Source: Syngnathus acus
Lineage: Eukaryota > Chordata > Actinopteri > Syngnathiformes > Syngnathidae
DNA: 64,000 bases
Reading direction: 5' to 3'
NCBI RefSeq assembly: GCF_901709675.1
Contig: NC_051098.1
Location: 9,179,000 to 9,242,999 of the forward strand
Shown: positions 11,481 through 25,142 of the stretch, piece by piece
How positions within the stretch are numbered: position 1 is the stretch's first letter
How the letters are laid out: every line of letters starts with the position of its first letter
Position numbers and translations under genes: made by a program
Notes under the pieces: model-generated
Told to the model about the DNA's origin: nothing
What the model saw: the letters and a program-made list of their open reading frames with translations, nothing else
Database searches by the model: none

Positions 11481-14400
11481 TTACTCAATTAGCAACAAAC
11501 TTTAGTGCCGCACTAGCAGCCAAAGTTTGGACCGCAGTTTATAATTCAATATTACGAGAAGTGTGACTAAACTTTTGACTGATAGTTGAACTTGACTAAT
11601 CACTCAGAATACCAAGCAAAAAAGAGCTGCTTTGATTGTGGGGTTCATAATTCCCCATTTTTAAAAATACTAAATTATAAAGAGGAATAACTGGAAAAAT
11701 GGAAAGTAATAGCGCCGTAGATTTTGCCAACATCAGGATCATTGTTTGTATGTTATTGTAAGCACTGTACTGCAAATATACCCATTGTCTACCTTTTCCC
11801 ATGAAATTATACCAGTTATTGTTCTGCACATCCTCTTTCGGACCATTACGTTTTTAATGGTCAAACTTTGTTTTTATTTAATTATGAATAAAATAGATGC
11901 ACAGTTGGGCAAAATATTTAAAAACAAATCTAAGCAAATAGAGATTGGTTTTGCGGATCCAACTATGGCAATACACCAAGGACAAATAATGACAGAGAGA
12001 GAGAAAAAAAATGGGAACAGAGCGTGTTCCTGAAGCTGCTCCTTTTATCATTTAATACAGAAAATGTTTTATACACAATTTTAATCGTGACGTCTGTATT
12101 CAAGTTGAACAAATGACTAGATAGCCTAAACTGTGAAATTGTATGCTCACAGTTTTGTATACAATTTTATTGTTATTTTAAGTTGACTCATAATATTTTG
12201 ACTTGTAAGGTGGTGCCCATTTCCTAGTAGTTATACTTTTGTTTGGTTGCAATACTCCCACAATCTGCATACTGCTCAGTATTAAATACATGTGTGTAAT
12301 TTTTCATTTTCATAGTCAATTAGCAATTAAACTAAAAAAAACATACAAAACACTTCTGCACAATTTTCCCTAAAAAAAAAAAGTAAACTTGGCAGCCATA
12401 ACTGAAAAGCTATAATCGAGCAGACCATTGAAAAAAATCGGATTCAAAATCAGAAACAGCACCCCTCTCTTTCTGTTTCTTATGGTTGAAAAGGTGGTGA
12501 TTGGAAGTGACTGCACAGGGTAAGAGGGGTTTCCGCTAACACGAGACAAGGAGTAGCCTGTGTATTTGTGCATGCGTCTGTGATCCAAGTAACTAGATTA
12601 GATGTGGCTGCCAGAGTGGCGAAGTGGGGCTGTGTCAGTGGCCCCAGCAGCCACTGCTCGCTATGGACAAGAGGTGGGTGACGAAAAGAAAAAAGTCAAG
12701 CCAAACTTGACAGTCTGGTCTTTGTATCGTCCGGAGTAAATGAACGATCGCAGGTCGAAGCTGTGGAGAAGACTTCCTCCCCACTTTTGAACTTTTTCCG
12801 GAATGGGTGAAGAATAGTTTATACCTCAAATCATTTGAGTCACATTTTCAAAAACAAATGACATTATAATGAAAACCATGCAAGTGTTGTTCTGTGTGTT
12901 AAGGAAGACAAAGCTGGTCTCTTTATTTCCTGTCAAGACGAAACGCCATACTTGTCTGGTTTGTCGCCACGTGTGAAGACTGAACGGTCTTGGCAGAGTA
13001 AGGATAGGATTTCATACAGGCCATGTTGTCAAAACAAGCTCATAAAGAAAGTCAGCTATTGATCTGAGCAGCAGACAGCCATATGATATCAGTAATGAGT
13101 CCGTCACCCACACTAAGACCCGCACTTACTTCATTCAGCATGGGATAAATCAATTCTCTGCCATGAAACACCAATTAATCACTCTGGGGAGACAGATACA
13201 TCCTATTCTACTTTTGTGTTTCCAAGAAAGAACAAGACAATGACTACACGCCTGTCAACATAATTTTTTCTTCCAAGATATGCAGACATGGGATGAGAAG
13301 TCAACATATAACCTCACTGTGTGATTGCATATTGTTATCATACATCAAAACGTAGCTATTTGCAATCTGAGCCCGCTAATAAAAAAAAAAACACAATAAA
13401 TGTAATCAACGATGGGTTGATTTTCCTTTTACATTTTTCCAGAACAACAGGTTTTTGAGATATTTTTGTTTCTTTTTTATTTTTAAGTTTGACCAACAAA
13501 TGCTCACACAGTACGATTTAAACCATGAATTGTAATTATAGCTATGATGTTTCAGGGGAAACAAATATACCTACTGAACTCTACCCTTAATCAATAAACA
13601 TTACTATTACAAATAACAAAAAGTGATTTTTTTTTCCCCTACTCACCCTTTTATTAAGGTACTTAATTATTAATCAATAATCAAAAAGCATAAATATTCA
13701 TTGCTCTTAGGACATCATTTACTTTGAATTTTTAAAAGTATAATGTGTTTTTGTTTGTTTTCTCTTGCATAAACTCTTAAAAGTAAATAGTGGAAAAGAA
13801 CACTGTCAACACATTGTCACAAGCTGTGAGAAACTTAACTGACTGACTCATAAACGTTGGTTAGTCATGCAAAGCCTTTTTATGTGGATGCCGTAATTGG
13901 GAATATGTTTGCTTCATAATATCCAAACATTAAAATACGCATGAAAATGTGACTGTGAAAACATGTTGTTGTTAAACAGCGTTATATTGTGGCTCCATTA
14001 AACAGTGACAAACAAAAGTGGTTTTGGAGCATGTGAACCACCCCTTGTGATGGAAGCTCATTGTATTTTTCTTTAAACCCTAAACATGTGTTTCCCTTTT
14101 TCAAATCAACTCCCCTGTAATACTTTTAGTCATTTTGAGCTTTGTTAACATGCACACAGGGTATAAAAAGGTGAAGTGTGAAGATACAAATATAAGTAGT
14201 CATACCTAAAAATAAAACTCACAGCTTCATGTTTATTAAATAACAATTCAAAGAAACTGCAGCAGGGCTTAGTGAAAGGCCATGCGATATTTTAACTGCC
14301 AAAGCAGATTGTCGTGGTTCTCGGTATTCACAATATCACGATATTTAAAAAAAAAAACACAAACAAATAGAGAGAAACAACAACAACAAAATGACACTAT

Positions 14401-17400
14401 AAACAACTATTTTGCAATTTGAATACTAAACCTTTGGCTTTGTCATAACTTCTAATTCAATGTAAAATTTTTGACATGTTAAAATAATAATTTGTAATCT
14501 AATTCATTTGGCTCAACAAATTGACATACACAAAAATCAACAACAAAACTGTATTATTTACAATTAAAAATGTGTACAAAACATGCAGATGAATCAGCAG
14601 TCTTGGGTTGATTTGCTAAATACGTACAGTGCATATTGTGAATATTGTAGTGGTTCATGTTGTTTTTCACACAGATGGTTCATGTTCAAACGTGCTCCGG
14701 TTCCAAGCAAAGATAAAACTGTTTGCATTGTGTCAGGAAGTTCACCCAGTGTAAAAACAGTGCCAAATAACCCATGTGATTCTGTGTGGTGACCCCTGAC
14801 AAGGAAATGTCCAAAGTCACTTATTGCTCATATGAGGGCAGAAGCGCAGTGATACCTGGACTTTGGGGTTAATTCCCCATTTTCTCCTCACTGCAGCATT
14901 TCTCGCTTTTTCAACCTCTCTCTTGCTATCTCGCTCGCTTAGCGCTCAAATGTACCGTCCACATGGCACAACATATTAATCTAATAATGAAAACGTTTTG
15001 AAATTGTGATACTATAATCTATAATTTAATCGAATAATTTTTTCCTTTGTCCATTTACTCTTCAGAGTATTAATGTTATTCATAGGAAATATCACTGGTG
15101 TGTTTTTTGGCCTCTGCAAAACTTGTTTTTCTATTGTTTCACACCCCTTGTGGTGGTGCACTTTACTCTTAAAATGAGTTGCTTGAGGTTGTTTGTATTT
15201 TCAAATTTCTCTTGCATATCCTTGAGCTGCAGTGTATCTTATCTGCTGACTCGGCTTTTTAAGGTGATGCTCGGCCTAGCTTTATTCTCATAATTTATAA
15301 AGTTTACTTCAAAATTCCACACGCTTACGTATTTCCCTACAAAACCTTGGGAATAGACAGAGTTAAAGTTAGAGAGGTGGGGGGGAGTAAAGGATAACTA
15401 CTTTCCTGTTCTCTGCATGGGTTCATAATTACCCGGTGAACGATGTGTGTATGTGTGTATGTCTGTGTGTGTTTAAAAGAGGGTACCTTTGGGGTGGTCC
15501 TGTAGCCTTTGTGCGGATGAAATGCTGATGCAGTGTGGAGACAGCTGGGCAGAGTGGAACTAGGGTCATTAAGGTTCTACTGGCAAGAGCAAAAACAACC
15601 ATCCACACTCACTGATTTCCCTCACCACTCAATGAGCCTTTTACTTTGGAAAACAGAGGATGCTTTAAAAAAAACAGAAAGAATGAAAACTTTGCTGGTG
15701 ACAGGCTCTCTATGGGGTCTTGGAGTAGAAGGATGAGGGAGGGGTGGGGGGCGTCTTGAGATGCCAGACAGCAACAGAAGTGTGTATTTGGGTAAGCAAA
15801 AGGTTTTGAGTGGGTCCTAAACAAAGCAAGGGATTATGGAAGATCAGAGGAGAACCTCTGCCATGATACCCGCTGTCCTGTCCTTCTCCACGTACCCTCT
15901 TGATATCTACCCTGTCAGCATGGACCGCCACTTCACATCAGGGGTCCTGCAAGAAGAAAGACAATGGGTCTTTGTCTTACTACAGTGCAAGAGAATATTT
16001 GTGTATCGTCAAGAGCAATATGTTTATTATAGAATATTGACGGTGACATGGAGTGATTGCTGGGTACATGATAGCGACAATATGCTATGATTCAGTCTGA
16101 CTCGAATCCCGGTGCTCTTCCCAAAGAGATCCACAAAGGTCTCGGCTGTGAGAGAGTGAGAGGGACCGGAATGGTGGAGGATGGACACCTTAGACAAGGT
16201 AAACAGATTTGATTGAGTGCTGTCAATCATTCTTGCTCCTTTTTGAACAATCCATATGTTTTGAGCATGCATGTTGACCGTCTGACAGAACTCCCACTAA
16301 TATTGTCATCCAATCTCGTCTTGTCAAGGAAATCCAGCACGCCGTCTTGTTTATGATTTCTTCATCAAATTTGCAGTGTCATGAAAAAAGGGTTGTCAAC
16401 AAATTAATTTCAGTATTTTGCTGATTTGTCCACAAATTTGACTTTGTGCTTGTGATGCAGACCAGACAGTTGAACAGGGATTAATAATCCAGTTTTGCTC
16501 ACTGACTCAAGGTCATGAACAGACTATAATCTTGTTTTATCCACCACATTTTTAGATTTTGATTCAGTCATGTCACTATGCAATCAGCAGAAACTAAATG
16601 TCATTCAAATTCCAGGGTGTTGCCTAACGACACTGCTGGTCTTTGCATTTCACTTACTCCTACTTTTTTTAGATTTACCCTATCTGCCTCAGAAGAACAA
16701 CTCTGCAACCAGTTTTTTCATTGATGCAAAGTTGATCATGTTAGGACGTTCATCACCACAGTCACTCTAGAACAGTTAGATGAGCTGCACCACTGCAGTG
16801 TGCACTGGCTGTCAGCCGCAGTTACGCCATCCAACCTAATTTTATTAACACCGTGATTTGTTTCTGTTTGTGTGCTGCAGTGTTGGGAGGGGCGGCGAGT
16901 GGAGAGAAAGATAGAGTGCGGGGGTGGGAAGAAAAAAAAGCGAGAGAAAGATAAATGAACGAGTGAGAGTGAAGCAAAGTATGTGTGAGAGAAAGCGAAG
17001 GCTTTGGAAGAGCGATTATTGCGGTGGTATCCATCACCGGAACTGTGCTGCACTGGTCGATTGCCAAAGACACTGAGGAACAGTTTATCATATACACACA
17101 TTGTATACACAAACCCTGCCAACAAAACATACACACAACCACAGACACACACACACACGTTGCATAGTCATAGGTATCCATCCATTATTTCCAACTGTTC
17201 ACATCTGCTACTATTACTTTCAATCATTGCTTTTCCCCCTCCACTTTACTGTTCATGCCTGTTAACTTTTTGACGTGTTTTACTATTCCACATTTTTATA
17301 CCCTCGGTAGTTCGTTGGAGAATGCCCTTATGTCTGACTTTACTCTGTGAAGCAAAATGGAGCAATGTTAGCTGCTCAGTATGTGCATTATCTAGTTATC

Positions 17401-17512
17401 CATCTGTATATTGTTTCACCATATTGTGTCACTTGGAGAGTTTTGGAAGTTTTGTATAAATTTGTAACTATGCAGAGGCGGAGCCGGAGAATTTTTGCGG
17501 CAGCACAAAACA

Positions 17513-17530
17513 TATGTATGTATGTATGTA
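17513..17530. repeat. (TATG)n microsatellite
   Basis: Four TATG units plus a partial unit. Confidence 0.9.
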
Positions 17531-17821
17531 GTATAATAGAACTCTATAAAACAAGGAATAACTAAGTCACCTTGTCACTAAAACCCATGAGCGAAACGCA
17601 CAATTTGCAAAACTGTATTTTTAATCATTATGGAACCATTAACAGAGAAACTACACATATTCAATACTATTGCAGTATCTTACTACAGATGTATTCTATG
17701 ATAAATGTGGTTAATAGAAAAGAACTTCATAAACTAAGTCCATGGACTTTGTTTGTCTTGAGTCAACAGATAAAACTCTGAGACTGCTGTCTGTCATCAA
17801 GTTGGTATGAACGGGGATGTA

Positions 17822-17866
17822 TGTGTGTGTGTGTGCGTGTGTCAGCGTGAGAGAGAGAGAGAGAGG
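17822..17866. repeat. Compound (TG)n-(GA)n microsatellite
   Basis: An imperfect TG run passes into a GA run from about 17849. Confidence 0.9.
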
Positions 17867-19647
17867 TAGCTATGTATGGGAGCAATTAGAAGCAGTGTGT
17901 GTGTTCAGTTGACAATTTTGGTGAAAAAGGAAGTATGAAGGCAGATTGAACCCATTACATTCATCCGCTGGCTGCTTCTTCTGAAAAGCCCTCCTCTTCC
18001 TCTCAGTATGGACCCTTGTCTTCCTCACTTGCAATTTATAGTTGCAATGTTAATACATGATAGATGAAAAAAAAAAAATGTTTGAAAATGCTCTGGCGAA
18101 TCAGTATTTGACCATTTTCTGGTATCGTTTGGTTGCAGGTAATGGGAAACACAGGCTTCCATGTCTCCAAGAACGGACAAAAAGTTTGTTCACTGCTGTT
18201 GGCGGTGGTGTGTGAGAAGGATTTATTTCCCATCAGGGGCCAAGGTTGGCAGAAGGAAGACGACAGTGGCTCCGTGGTGCTACGGGGCACAGTGCCAGGC
18301 ATAAATCACCCACCTGGAAGAGCAACAAAGACTAGCATCAGTTGGGGCACAGAGCCTGCCGGTATACAAGCCGTTTATGTGAAATGGGGGAAACAGGTAG
18401 CGATAATGGAAAAGAAATCAGATTTAATGTCCCAGACTGTAACAAGGTCCCCACAGAGGAAAGTAAAGCCAAAATGTGATGACAGGCCTCAAGAGAACTA
18501 GATTAATAGAACATAAAAGAATATAAGGTAGAAGACAAAGGGGAAAAATACATCCTTGAGTCCTAAAGATTACAAATCAGCACAGCATCAAATGCCAAAC
18601 ACATCAAAAACGACATGAACAACAATGAAAAATCTCACCTATGCTCTGTAAGACACAGACAAGTCCTCTAAATCATTTGCCTCTTCAGGGGAGAGATGAG
18701 AAGGAAAGTTGGATGCACTTACAGCGTATGTCTTGCACAATCATTTCCAACAGCCCCAGGGGGCAGTCAAGATTCTGAATATAAAAGTCCCTCAGTGCCC
18801 CAAAGGCTACATTTGTTTCATTAAATTTTCTATTAAATAATCAGCAAATCTCAACATTCAGTAGCTGCTGCATGTTGCAAATTTGTGACAGGAATGCCTT
18901 TACTTTAGACTGGACTGAAATGCTGACAAGGCATTTAACAAGTACTGAATAAAATCCAATTCGACACATACAGTGGCCACAACTAGGCCAGCTTTCAACT
19001 CAATTTGGAAAATAGATAATAATTGTGATTGTGAAACACACTGCATCATGCTGAAGCTGCAGACTATATTCACAGTTATTACATTTATTGATTGTGCCTT
19101 ATGAAGTGACCAGGGAGTCTACAGTCTACTCTGACAGAAACCAACTTTAGGTCTTATATTCTTTCTGATTCCTGCAACCCTTAAGGGAAATATATTGGTT
19201 CAACATACTCAGCAAGACCGCCCCCCGCCTTCGCCTCCTCTCCCCCCAGAGTTTTGCTAACTTTAAAATAAACAGCTGCCTCTAAATGCTGTGCAGGCAC
19301 TATGCAATCAGTTGCTTTGAGGCCTATACTTTTTTTTTTACTGTTCGATGAGCCTGATGAGATGTGATTGAATCAATTAAAATGCAGAAAATCAAATAAA
19401 TTAAAATGAAACAAAAAGTTTAACCGTAAAGAGTCAGATTTTACCCATGCAATCTATGGGGTTGTCATGATCTGGTTAGAACGTTAACCACTGGCAAATA
19501 AAATGAATATAAATGTCAAATAAAAGTTTGAAGGGAAAAAGCATACAAAACTTGAGGAAACATGATTATGATCTTGGGAAGAGTATACTTTGGTACAGAA
19601 TATTGACAATGATTTTGCTCTAGTATATCTTAATTTTCAGAGGTTTA

Positions 19648-19800
19648 GAAATATTTGGACCAAGTGACAGCAGTAAAAAGAACCACAATTTTGTATTACT
19701 TTATTGAAAATCCTTTGCGCTGTGTTATTGCCTGAAGTCTGGAGTCCTAAAATCAATCCCTGAGATTCCTTCCTGGAGATTGAAGCCAGCTACATTGTTG
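19648..19800 (-). mobile_element. Tc1-like transposase relic, C-terminal end
   Basis: The plus strand reads ATATTTGGACCAAGTGACA, then TATTGAAAATCCTTTGC and GCCTGAAGTCTGGAGTCCTA. On the minus strand this is the end of a Tc1 transposase (the family's RLQAVIDCKGF region), heavily mutated. Upstream, 19755-19800 follows the expected order weakly. Only the C-terminal tail and 3-prime flank remain. It lies next to a SINE fragment. Confidence 0.5.
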
Positions 19801-19839
19801 CTCTTGTTTTGTTGTTTTGAAATTTCTGAGTTTAAATCT

Positions 19840-19975
19840 CTGGGTTTTCATGTTCTCTCATCCGAGTACTCTGGTTTCCTCCCACTTTTCAAAGCATGCA
19901 TTACGTATATTAGTGAAGACTCCATTGGAGTGAATCGTTGGTTGTAGTATATGCTCTGTGATGGACTAGAATTAT
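19840..19975 (+). mobile_element. SINE-like repeat fragment, plus orientation
   Basis: It contains TGGGTTTTCATG, CGAGTACTCTGGTTTCCTCC, AGCATGCATTACG, TAGTGAAGACTCCATTGGAG and CTCTGTGATGGACTAG, the middle blocks of the SINE-like family. Head and tail are missing, and divergence is high. Confidence 0.75.
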
Positions 19976-21090
19976 TTTTTAATCCATCAGATCAATGAAA
20001 TCATGGAATGAAGTGAACAATGCAAAATGTTCAATAAACTTTTTATAATAACCCTTTAATGTGTCATTTCACAAATATCGCATGCAACATGAATGCATGA
20101 ATGCTCCCACTGTCGTTCTTTCTCTCTCTCTGACACACACACACACTCATTTGAAACGCCATCAGCATTCAAGGGGTGGCTCAGTGTCAGCAGTGCTTTG
20201 ACATCAAAGAGACAAAGAGAAAGAGGGCTAAAACAGAATCAGATCGAAAAGAGCCAAAAAAGAGAGAACGGAGAAAGCAACACAGGGATGGAGAGAAGGT
20301 GATTTTAAAAAGTGAGCAGTACAAGCTTTGATATTTGATGCAAGTGAGACAGAGTGACAGGTAGAAAGTGAGGGGTGGGAGGGAAGGGTTGAAATATGAC
20401 ATTGGGATATTTCACAGAATACAAACTTCAACCCCTGGGCATGACGCTGACAAGCTCAGACTGCTTATCACTTCCGCTGTCGGCCGCTCGGGGACGAATG
20501 TCTGATGAATGTTCCGGGTAGGGAAATGAGGAAAAAATGTGGGCCAAAGCAACAACAGAATAAAAACTTGGGGGTTGAAGAGCTGCATTTACTTTAGTTG
20601 GGCCAAACATCCGAGTGATTGCCTCAATTAGCAAAGTGAGAAACGTCACATTGTGGACAGAAAGGTATTTTGGGCTTTTTGTGCAGTTACATAACAGTTC
20701 CGTGTGAGTGTGTGTGTGTTTGTGTGTACGCTTGTCTGTGGGTGGGTGTCTGTTTTCTAAATATGACAACAGATAGTGACTGCCTCGGAGCCAGACTCAC
20801 CGTCTCAGCCAAATGATGCCACCTGTCTCTGTACCAACTCTCCCAAATGATGCCACGTGTGTGTGTGTGTGTGTTTGTGGTTATGTTTTTGCACAGGTGA
20901 TGATCGAAATGAGCGGGAAAGAGTATTACCCATTTTTGCAGAGTATGTGTGAAACTAAAATGTGTCAGAATGAAGCATAAAATACTTAGATCAAGCATGC
21001 CCATAGTGTTTCTTCAAAATTACATGTTATCTTTTATAGTTAACACAGAGCTACGATTACGTCATGATTTTCTACCTTTGTTTACATTTT
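19976..21090. other. Simple-repeat-rich non-coding stretch
   Basis: It holds a TC then AC run (20119-20145), a purine-rich tract (20205-20300), TG-rich arrays (20704-20731, 20857-20875), and a 14-bp direct repeat CCAAATGATGCCAC at 20809-20822 and 20843-20856. No gene is seen. Confidence 0.5.
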
Positions 21091-21170
21091 CCGTCTGTCT
21101 GTCAGTCTGTCCATCTGTCCGCCCAGCCTCCCATCTGTCCATCTGTCTGTCCATCCATCCGTCCATCCAT
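21091..21170. repeat. Degenerate CTGT/CCAT tetranucleotide array
   Basis: A mixture of CTGT, CCAT and CCGT units, the signature of an old ATCC/CTGT-type microsatellite. Confidence 0.9.
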
Positions 21171-21241
21171 CGCTCAATTTTCTTTATCACTTATCTTGTT
21201 CTGGGTTAGGAGAATGGTGATACCAATGGCTTACAGTGCTG

Positions 21242-21300
21242 TTTATTTATTTATTTATTTATGTATTTATTTATTGATGTATTTATTTATTTATTTATTT
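21242..21300. repeat. (TTTA)n microsatellite
   Basis: TTTA units with a few ATGT or GATG interruptions over 59 bp. Confidence 0.95.
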
Positions 21301-21325
21301 ACGTGCATTTCATCACTCTGTATCT

Positions 21326-21420
21326 CTGCGATTGGCTGGCAATCAGTTCAGGGTGTGCGCCGCCTCTGCCCAAAGACTGTTGGGAAAGGCTCCAGCATGC
21401 CTGAGGATGCGTGAGGATGA
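21326..21420 (+). mobile_element. SINE-like repeat 3-prime portion
   Basis: GCGATTGGCTGGCAATCAGT, TCAGGGTGTGCGCCGCCTC and AAAGGCTCCAGCATGCC match the 3-prime third of the SINE-like family. It ends in GAGGATGAATTAATTAGG without the usual ATGG tail. This is the least diverged small fragment in the window. Confidence 0.88.
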
Positions 21421-23620
21421 ATTAATTAGGATTGTCTGTATAGTTTATTTAAAACACATCGTTTGTGAGCTTCTACTCGTGTATTGGGTAGCCTACCTGC
21501 AGTATATTATGTTGGTAGCCTACCAATTCAGCCGTATAAAATACACACTTCCTTCCTGTGCCATAAATTCATGTACCATCTTGACTCTACACGGTTTGCA
21601 GCTGACAGCATCCATCAAACTGCCTCCACTTATCCCAATCTGATAAAATGCTTTTCATGCAACAGTTTTACACTTACATAGTGTATGTGTAGTAATAGTC
21701 CTCATTCAGCACATGTCACTCAGACAGATGCAACTCAGCGGGGATCCAAAGACTGACAGGAACAACCTGCAAAATCATACGAGATACTTCCATAATGCGT
21801 GCAATATCCTTTGCCAATCTTTTGCACAAATGTGAATGAAGATGGTGCACAGCAGCACGTGTTCATTTTGTTTTGTGTGTGTATGCCTGTCTGTGAAGCT
21901 GCTTAACCGAGCCTGGTCAACAGAGGGCACTGCCACCCCTCTGTGTGCCCATCACCCATCCAGTAAGCAAACCTGACACATACTGATTGACTTTTCTACT
22001 CAATCGTCACTATACTTCCTTGTGGTTTATTTAGGGAATTGAATTCTTGGCAGTAGTTTTAAACAAACCCATTAGTGCATGCAGAAACTATGACATGAGA
22101 GGTTTTGTACACATTTAAATAGGCACTGCAGTTCATTCTGTTGACAGTAGCATATAGTTATCAGACTCTATTTGCACAGGTAGCGATAAGGGACACTCTG
22201 GACATGTTTTAGAGTAGTTTGCGGCCTATAAATAGCGATGCATTAGCTGGTGGGCTCTTGAGATTGCAGTCAAGCGTGCAAACAAAATGTTTGCACCTTC
22301 ACCATTCGGACAGACACACACAGTTGTGTTTCAGTGTATATGTGAGAGTGACGGAGACAGATTCATATAATGTCTGCTTAGTGTTGACTCCTTTATCCGT
22401 GTGCGTGGTTTTGCTCATACATCCGGCATTACGTTTACAACTGGGAGTAGATTCCATGGCCAAAATTACTCGTCCCATGGTGAGCGATCACACCACAAGT
22501 CTTGTTGAAGTTGTTTTGTGTGTGTGTGTGGTGGGGTGTTCGAGTGCTATCATAAAGTCCTTCCAGCTTTCCCTCTTCTGTTTCTATTGGTGCATTCTAG
22601 CTGTGAGGATCCTTCTAACTTTGCCTCATCTGCACTCTCTTGCTCCACAGTCCTAATTACCCAGTCGCCCAGCTCCTTCACAGCCTTTGAAGTTTATTTC
22701 AGCACAACTTCTACTAAGCGTCACTGCAGACAAAACAGGGAAAATGCTGCATTCGAGGGCCTCTAGAAATATCCGTGTGTGTGTTCAGTTTGCATTTCTT
22801 TGTGTGAACTGCATCGGCGGTATATCCAGTTTCACGTGTGTTTACGTCTACGTGAGTGTGTATATAGAAAAGCCAACAAAGCAGGTTTGTGCATGTGTGT
22901 CTGTATGTTGGGTGAATTAGAGGAGAGTAGGGTTCCCTGGCCTATTTTGAGATCATATCTGTCTACTCCTGTGAGCGTGTGTGTTTACAAATGGTGTATG
23001 TCTAAGTGTGTCTCTGTCCGTAATCTTGATGCTCACTCTCATCGATAGTGTTGGTATTAATCGCTTTTGGTGCAGCCAACATTGTTTCAATTTCATAAAT
23101 AAGGTCACTTCAAATTTTGAGGTGTTGTATTTATGTGACAAGTGTCGAGGTGTTTCGAGAGCAGACAATAATTCCCATCCGACCCCGCTTGACCCCTAAA
23201 CCCGAAACAAAAACATTTGCATGTGGCCCAGAAATTGTGTAAATCGTGCTCACTTTGAAGTCTCTGAGTTTTTCCAGGCATTTTTTCTCGTTTGGTGTCG
23301 CCTTAGCACTTGCTGCAAACACGCACGCGCAAGCATGCACACGTTAAGTGCCCTACCAGAAAGGAGGAAGTGCTGGTTCACCGCACAACATTACATTGCG
23401 CACAACTGGGTTGTGTGCAGGGTGTGATGATGGGCTGTGACCCACTGTGAGGCAGACACACAATTGTCCTGCAGCAGTTGTTGCTGCGAGACCAAAACGC
23501 GACACCCTGCTGTGCACAGCGACGTATGGAAGCACGCACACATTTATTTATGTGCATGTCAAGTACACATTCACATTGAACTTTGATTATGGAAGCAAAA
23601 CTATTACACTTGTAGTGAAT
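21421..23620. other. Non-coding stretch, TG-rich patches
   Basis: Many short TG-rich tracts (22515-22540, 22840-22905, 22970-23015) create long but meaningless frames on both strands, such as the 145-codon frame 22219-22656. No gene is supported. Confidence 0.45.
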
Positions 23621-23793
23621 ATATTGGTAGAAGGATGCTGAGGATGGAACCACCAGGCAGGAGGTCAAGAGGAAGACCAAAGAGGAAGTTAGTTGGGGTA
23701 AGAGAAGAGGATTCACAGGATAGGGTGCGATGGAAACAGATGGATTTGCTGTGGCGACCCCTGAGGGGTAAAGCCGAAAGGAAAAGAAGATGC
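23621..23793 (+). mobile_element. LINE 3-prime end, reverse transcriptase C-terminus relic
   Basis: The end of a non-LTR retrotransposon. The plus-strand frame from 23635 reads MLRMEPPGRRSRGRPKRKL, then EEDSQDRVRWKQM, which is the C-terminal tail of the ORF2 reverse-transcriptase polyprotein of a widespread fish LINE. After it comes CTGTGGCGACCCCTGAGG and GCCGAAAGGAAAAGAAG, the usual 3-prime end. About 30 residues between the two protein blocks are missing, and the 5-prime part is absent, as expected for a 5-prime-truncated insertion. The clade (RTE/Rex3-like is my guess) is not certain. Confidence 0.85.
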
Positions 23794-25142
23794 AGTGTAT
23801 TTTCTTTTATAGAGAAGTATAATTAAAAGTGATGATTAAAATGGGCCATTTGAAGTCATTTGGAATATGACTATGATATCTATTTTGTCACAAGGCATAT
23901 TTTGCCTCATCTTATGATGCTGGCCACCGTGGCTAAAAATGGCTTTATCTTCAGTCAAGCAGATCATTCTATTACACCCTCCAAAAAGAATTATCAACAA
24001 ATATAATGTCCACAGTTCATTGTGTCCTGTTTTTTGGAAGAAAATAACCTATTTATTATATTCAAGGAAGGTGATAATTCGGAACACATGGGAAATGAGT
24101 TCACCCTTTATAAACACATTTTAGTCAGATCACGCCACTGAAACAAAATGTTCTGCTCAGGAGTGAAAAAGTAAATAACTACAATTTGATATCTTAAGAA
24201 ATAATGCAGTTTGCAAAGAATACATTTTTAAGATGCTCCAGACATGACATTTTTGAGTGGGAAGATGTTTGTCTTACAGACGCATATATTATTTATTTCT
24301 ATGCATATAAATTAGCATATTATTTCCATGTTAGATTAGTGTCTCCTGACTTTTCAAAATAGATAGCTACAATATTTGAATGAAAAACATTTTGAAATGT
24401 TAGCACTCTGCTTAGGATCCCCAGATCTATAAGAAGGAGAGGACTCACACAGAGGTTCATGTTCAGGCATAGTTTACGGCTGTCAAAAACTCATTCTTTA
24501 TGCCAATAAATCTAGTCTATCTGGCGAGACGAGACAGGGCATTGGGTTTCTTTTTCCTCTCTTCTCCTTTAGGCTCCTTCCTGCTAAATATGCAGATACA
24601 GCAGTGCATATGACTGCTTGCCAGTTTGTTGCAAGAATTGGGTCAGTGGCTACATCACAGAGTTTAAAGGGAGGCAGAGTTCTGGCGGCGGAGACAAACT
24701 GTCTGCAGCCGAACTGTGATCCTCGGTCGGCTAGGATTGATGTTGGTTATACTGAGCTTGTACTAAGTTCAAGGAACTCGGTGTAATAGTCATCACAAAT
24801 AATTCCAAGGGTGTCGTGTCTTGTTACGCAGAGTTCATAAACCTGCATGTACTCTCTCATTAACATTTGAAACAATACATTTATTTCAAAATAAAAGGAG
24901 TAAAACTATATATGCTACACAACTGTGCCAGTTGTCATCAATCAAATTGATGGATGACACAGAGACCTCCCATAACATGTGGCTCAACTGTTGCCAAGAA
25001 TCAAAGGGATAAGACTAATTCTACTCTCACTCGTAGGTATTGATTAGTCAGCCTGTAATAAATATCCATTGCCTTGTTGGCACACACAACCTCCAGCATT
25101 GACCTTCCACAGAGATTACACAATACGCGTTCGGCTCCATAC
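23794..25142. other. Non-coding stretch, no gene seen
   Basis: AT-rich DNA without recognised features, ending at the target site of the solo LTR. Confidence 0.45.
25138..25142. other. Left target-site duplication CATAC
   Basis: It matches 25471-25475 exactly, directly abutting the solo LTR. Confidence 0.85.

Larger units (their letters stand above)
11481..19647. other. Long non-coding stretch with simple repeats only
   Basis: I see no supported gene over about 8 kb. Simple tracts include TG-rich 15444-15472, purine-rich 16880-17010, (AC)7 at 17145-17158, TATG at 17513-17530, and a TG-to-GA compound array at 17822-17866. The 122-codon frame 18133-18501 and the 140-codon frame 16736-17158 have no recognised homology, and the latter is largely low-complexity. 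Confidence 0.45.

Noticed and set aside
16736-17181. Overlapping 140- and 119-codon minus frames
   Set aside because: They are produced by purine-rich and AC/TG low-complexity DNA, and two frames are open at once.
22219-22656. 145-codon open frame
   Set aside because: It passes through several TG-rich tracts and has no recognised domain.
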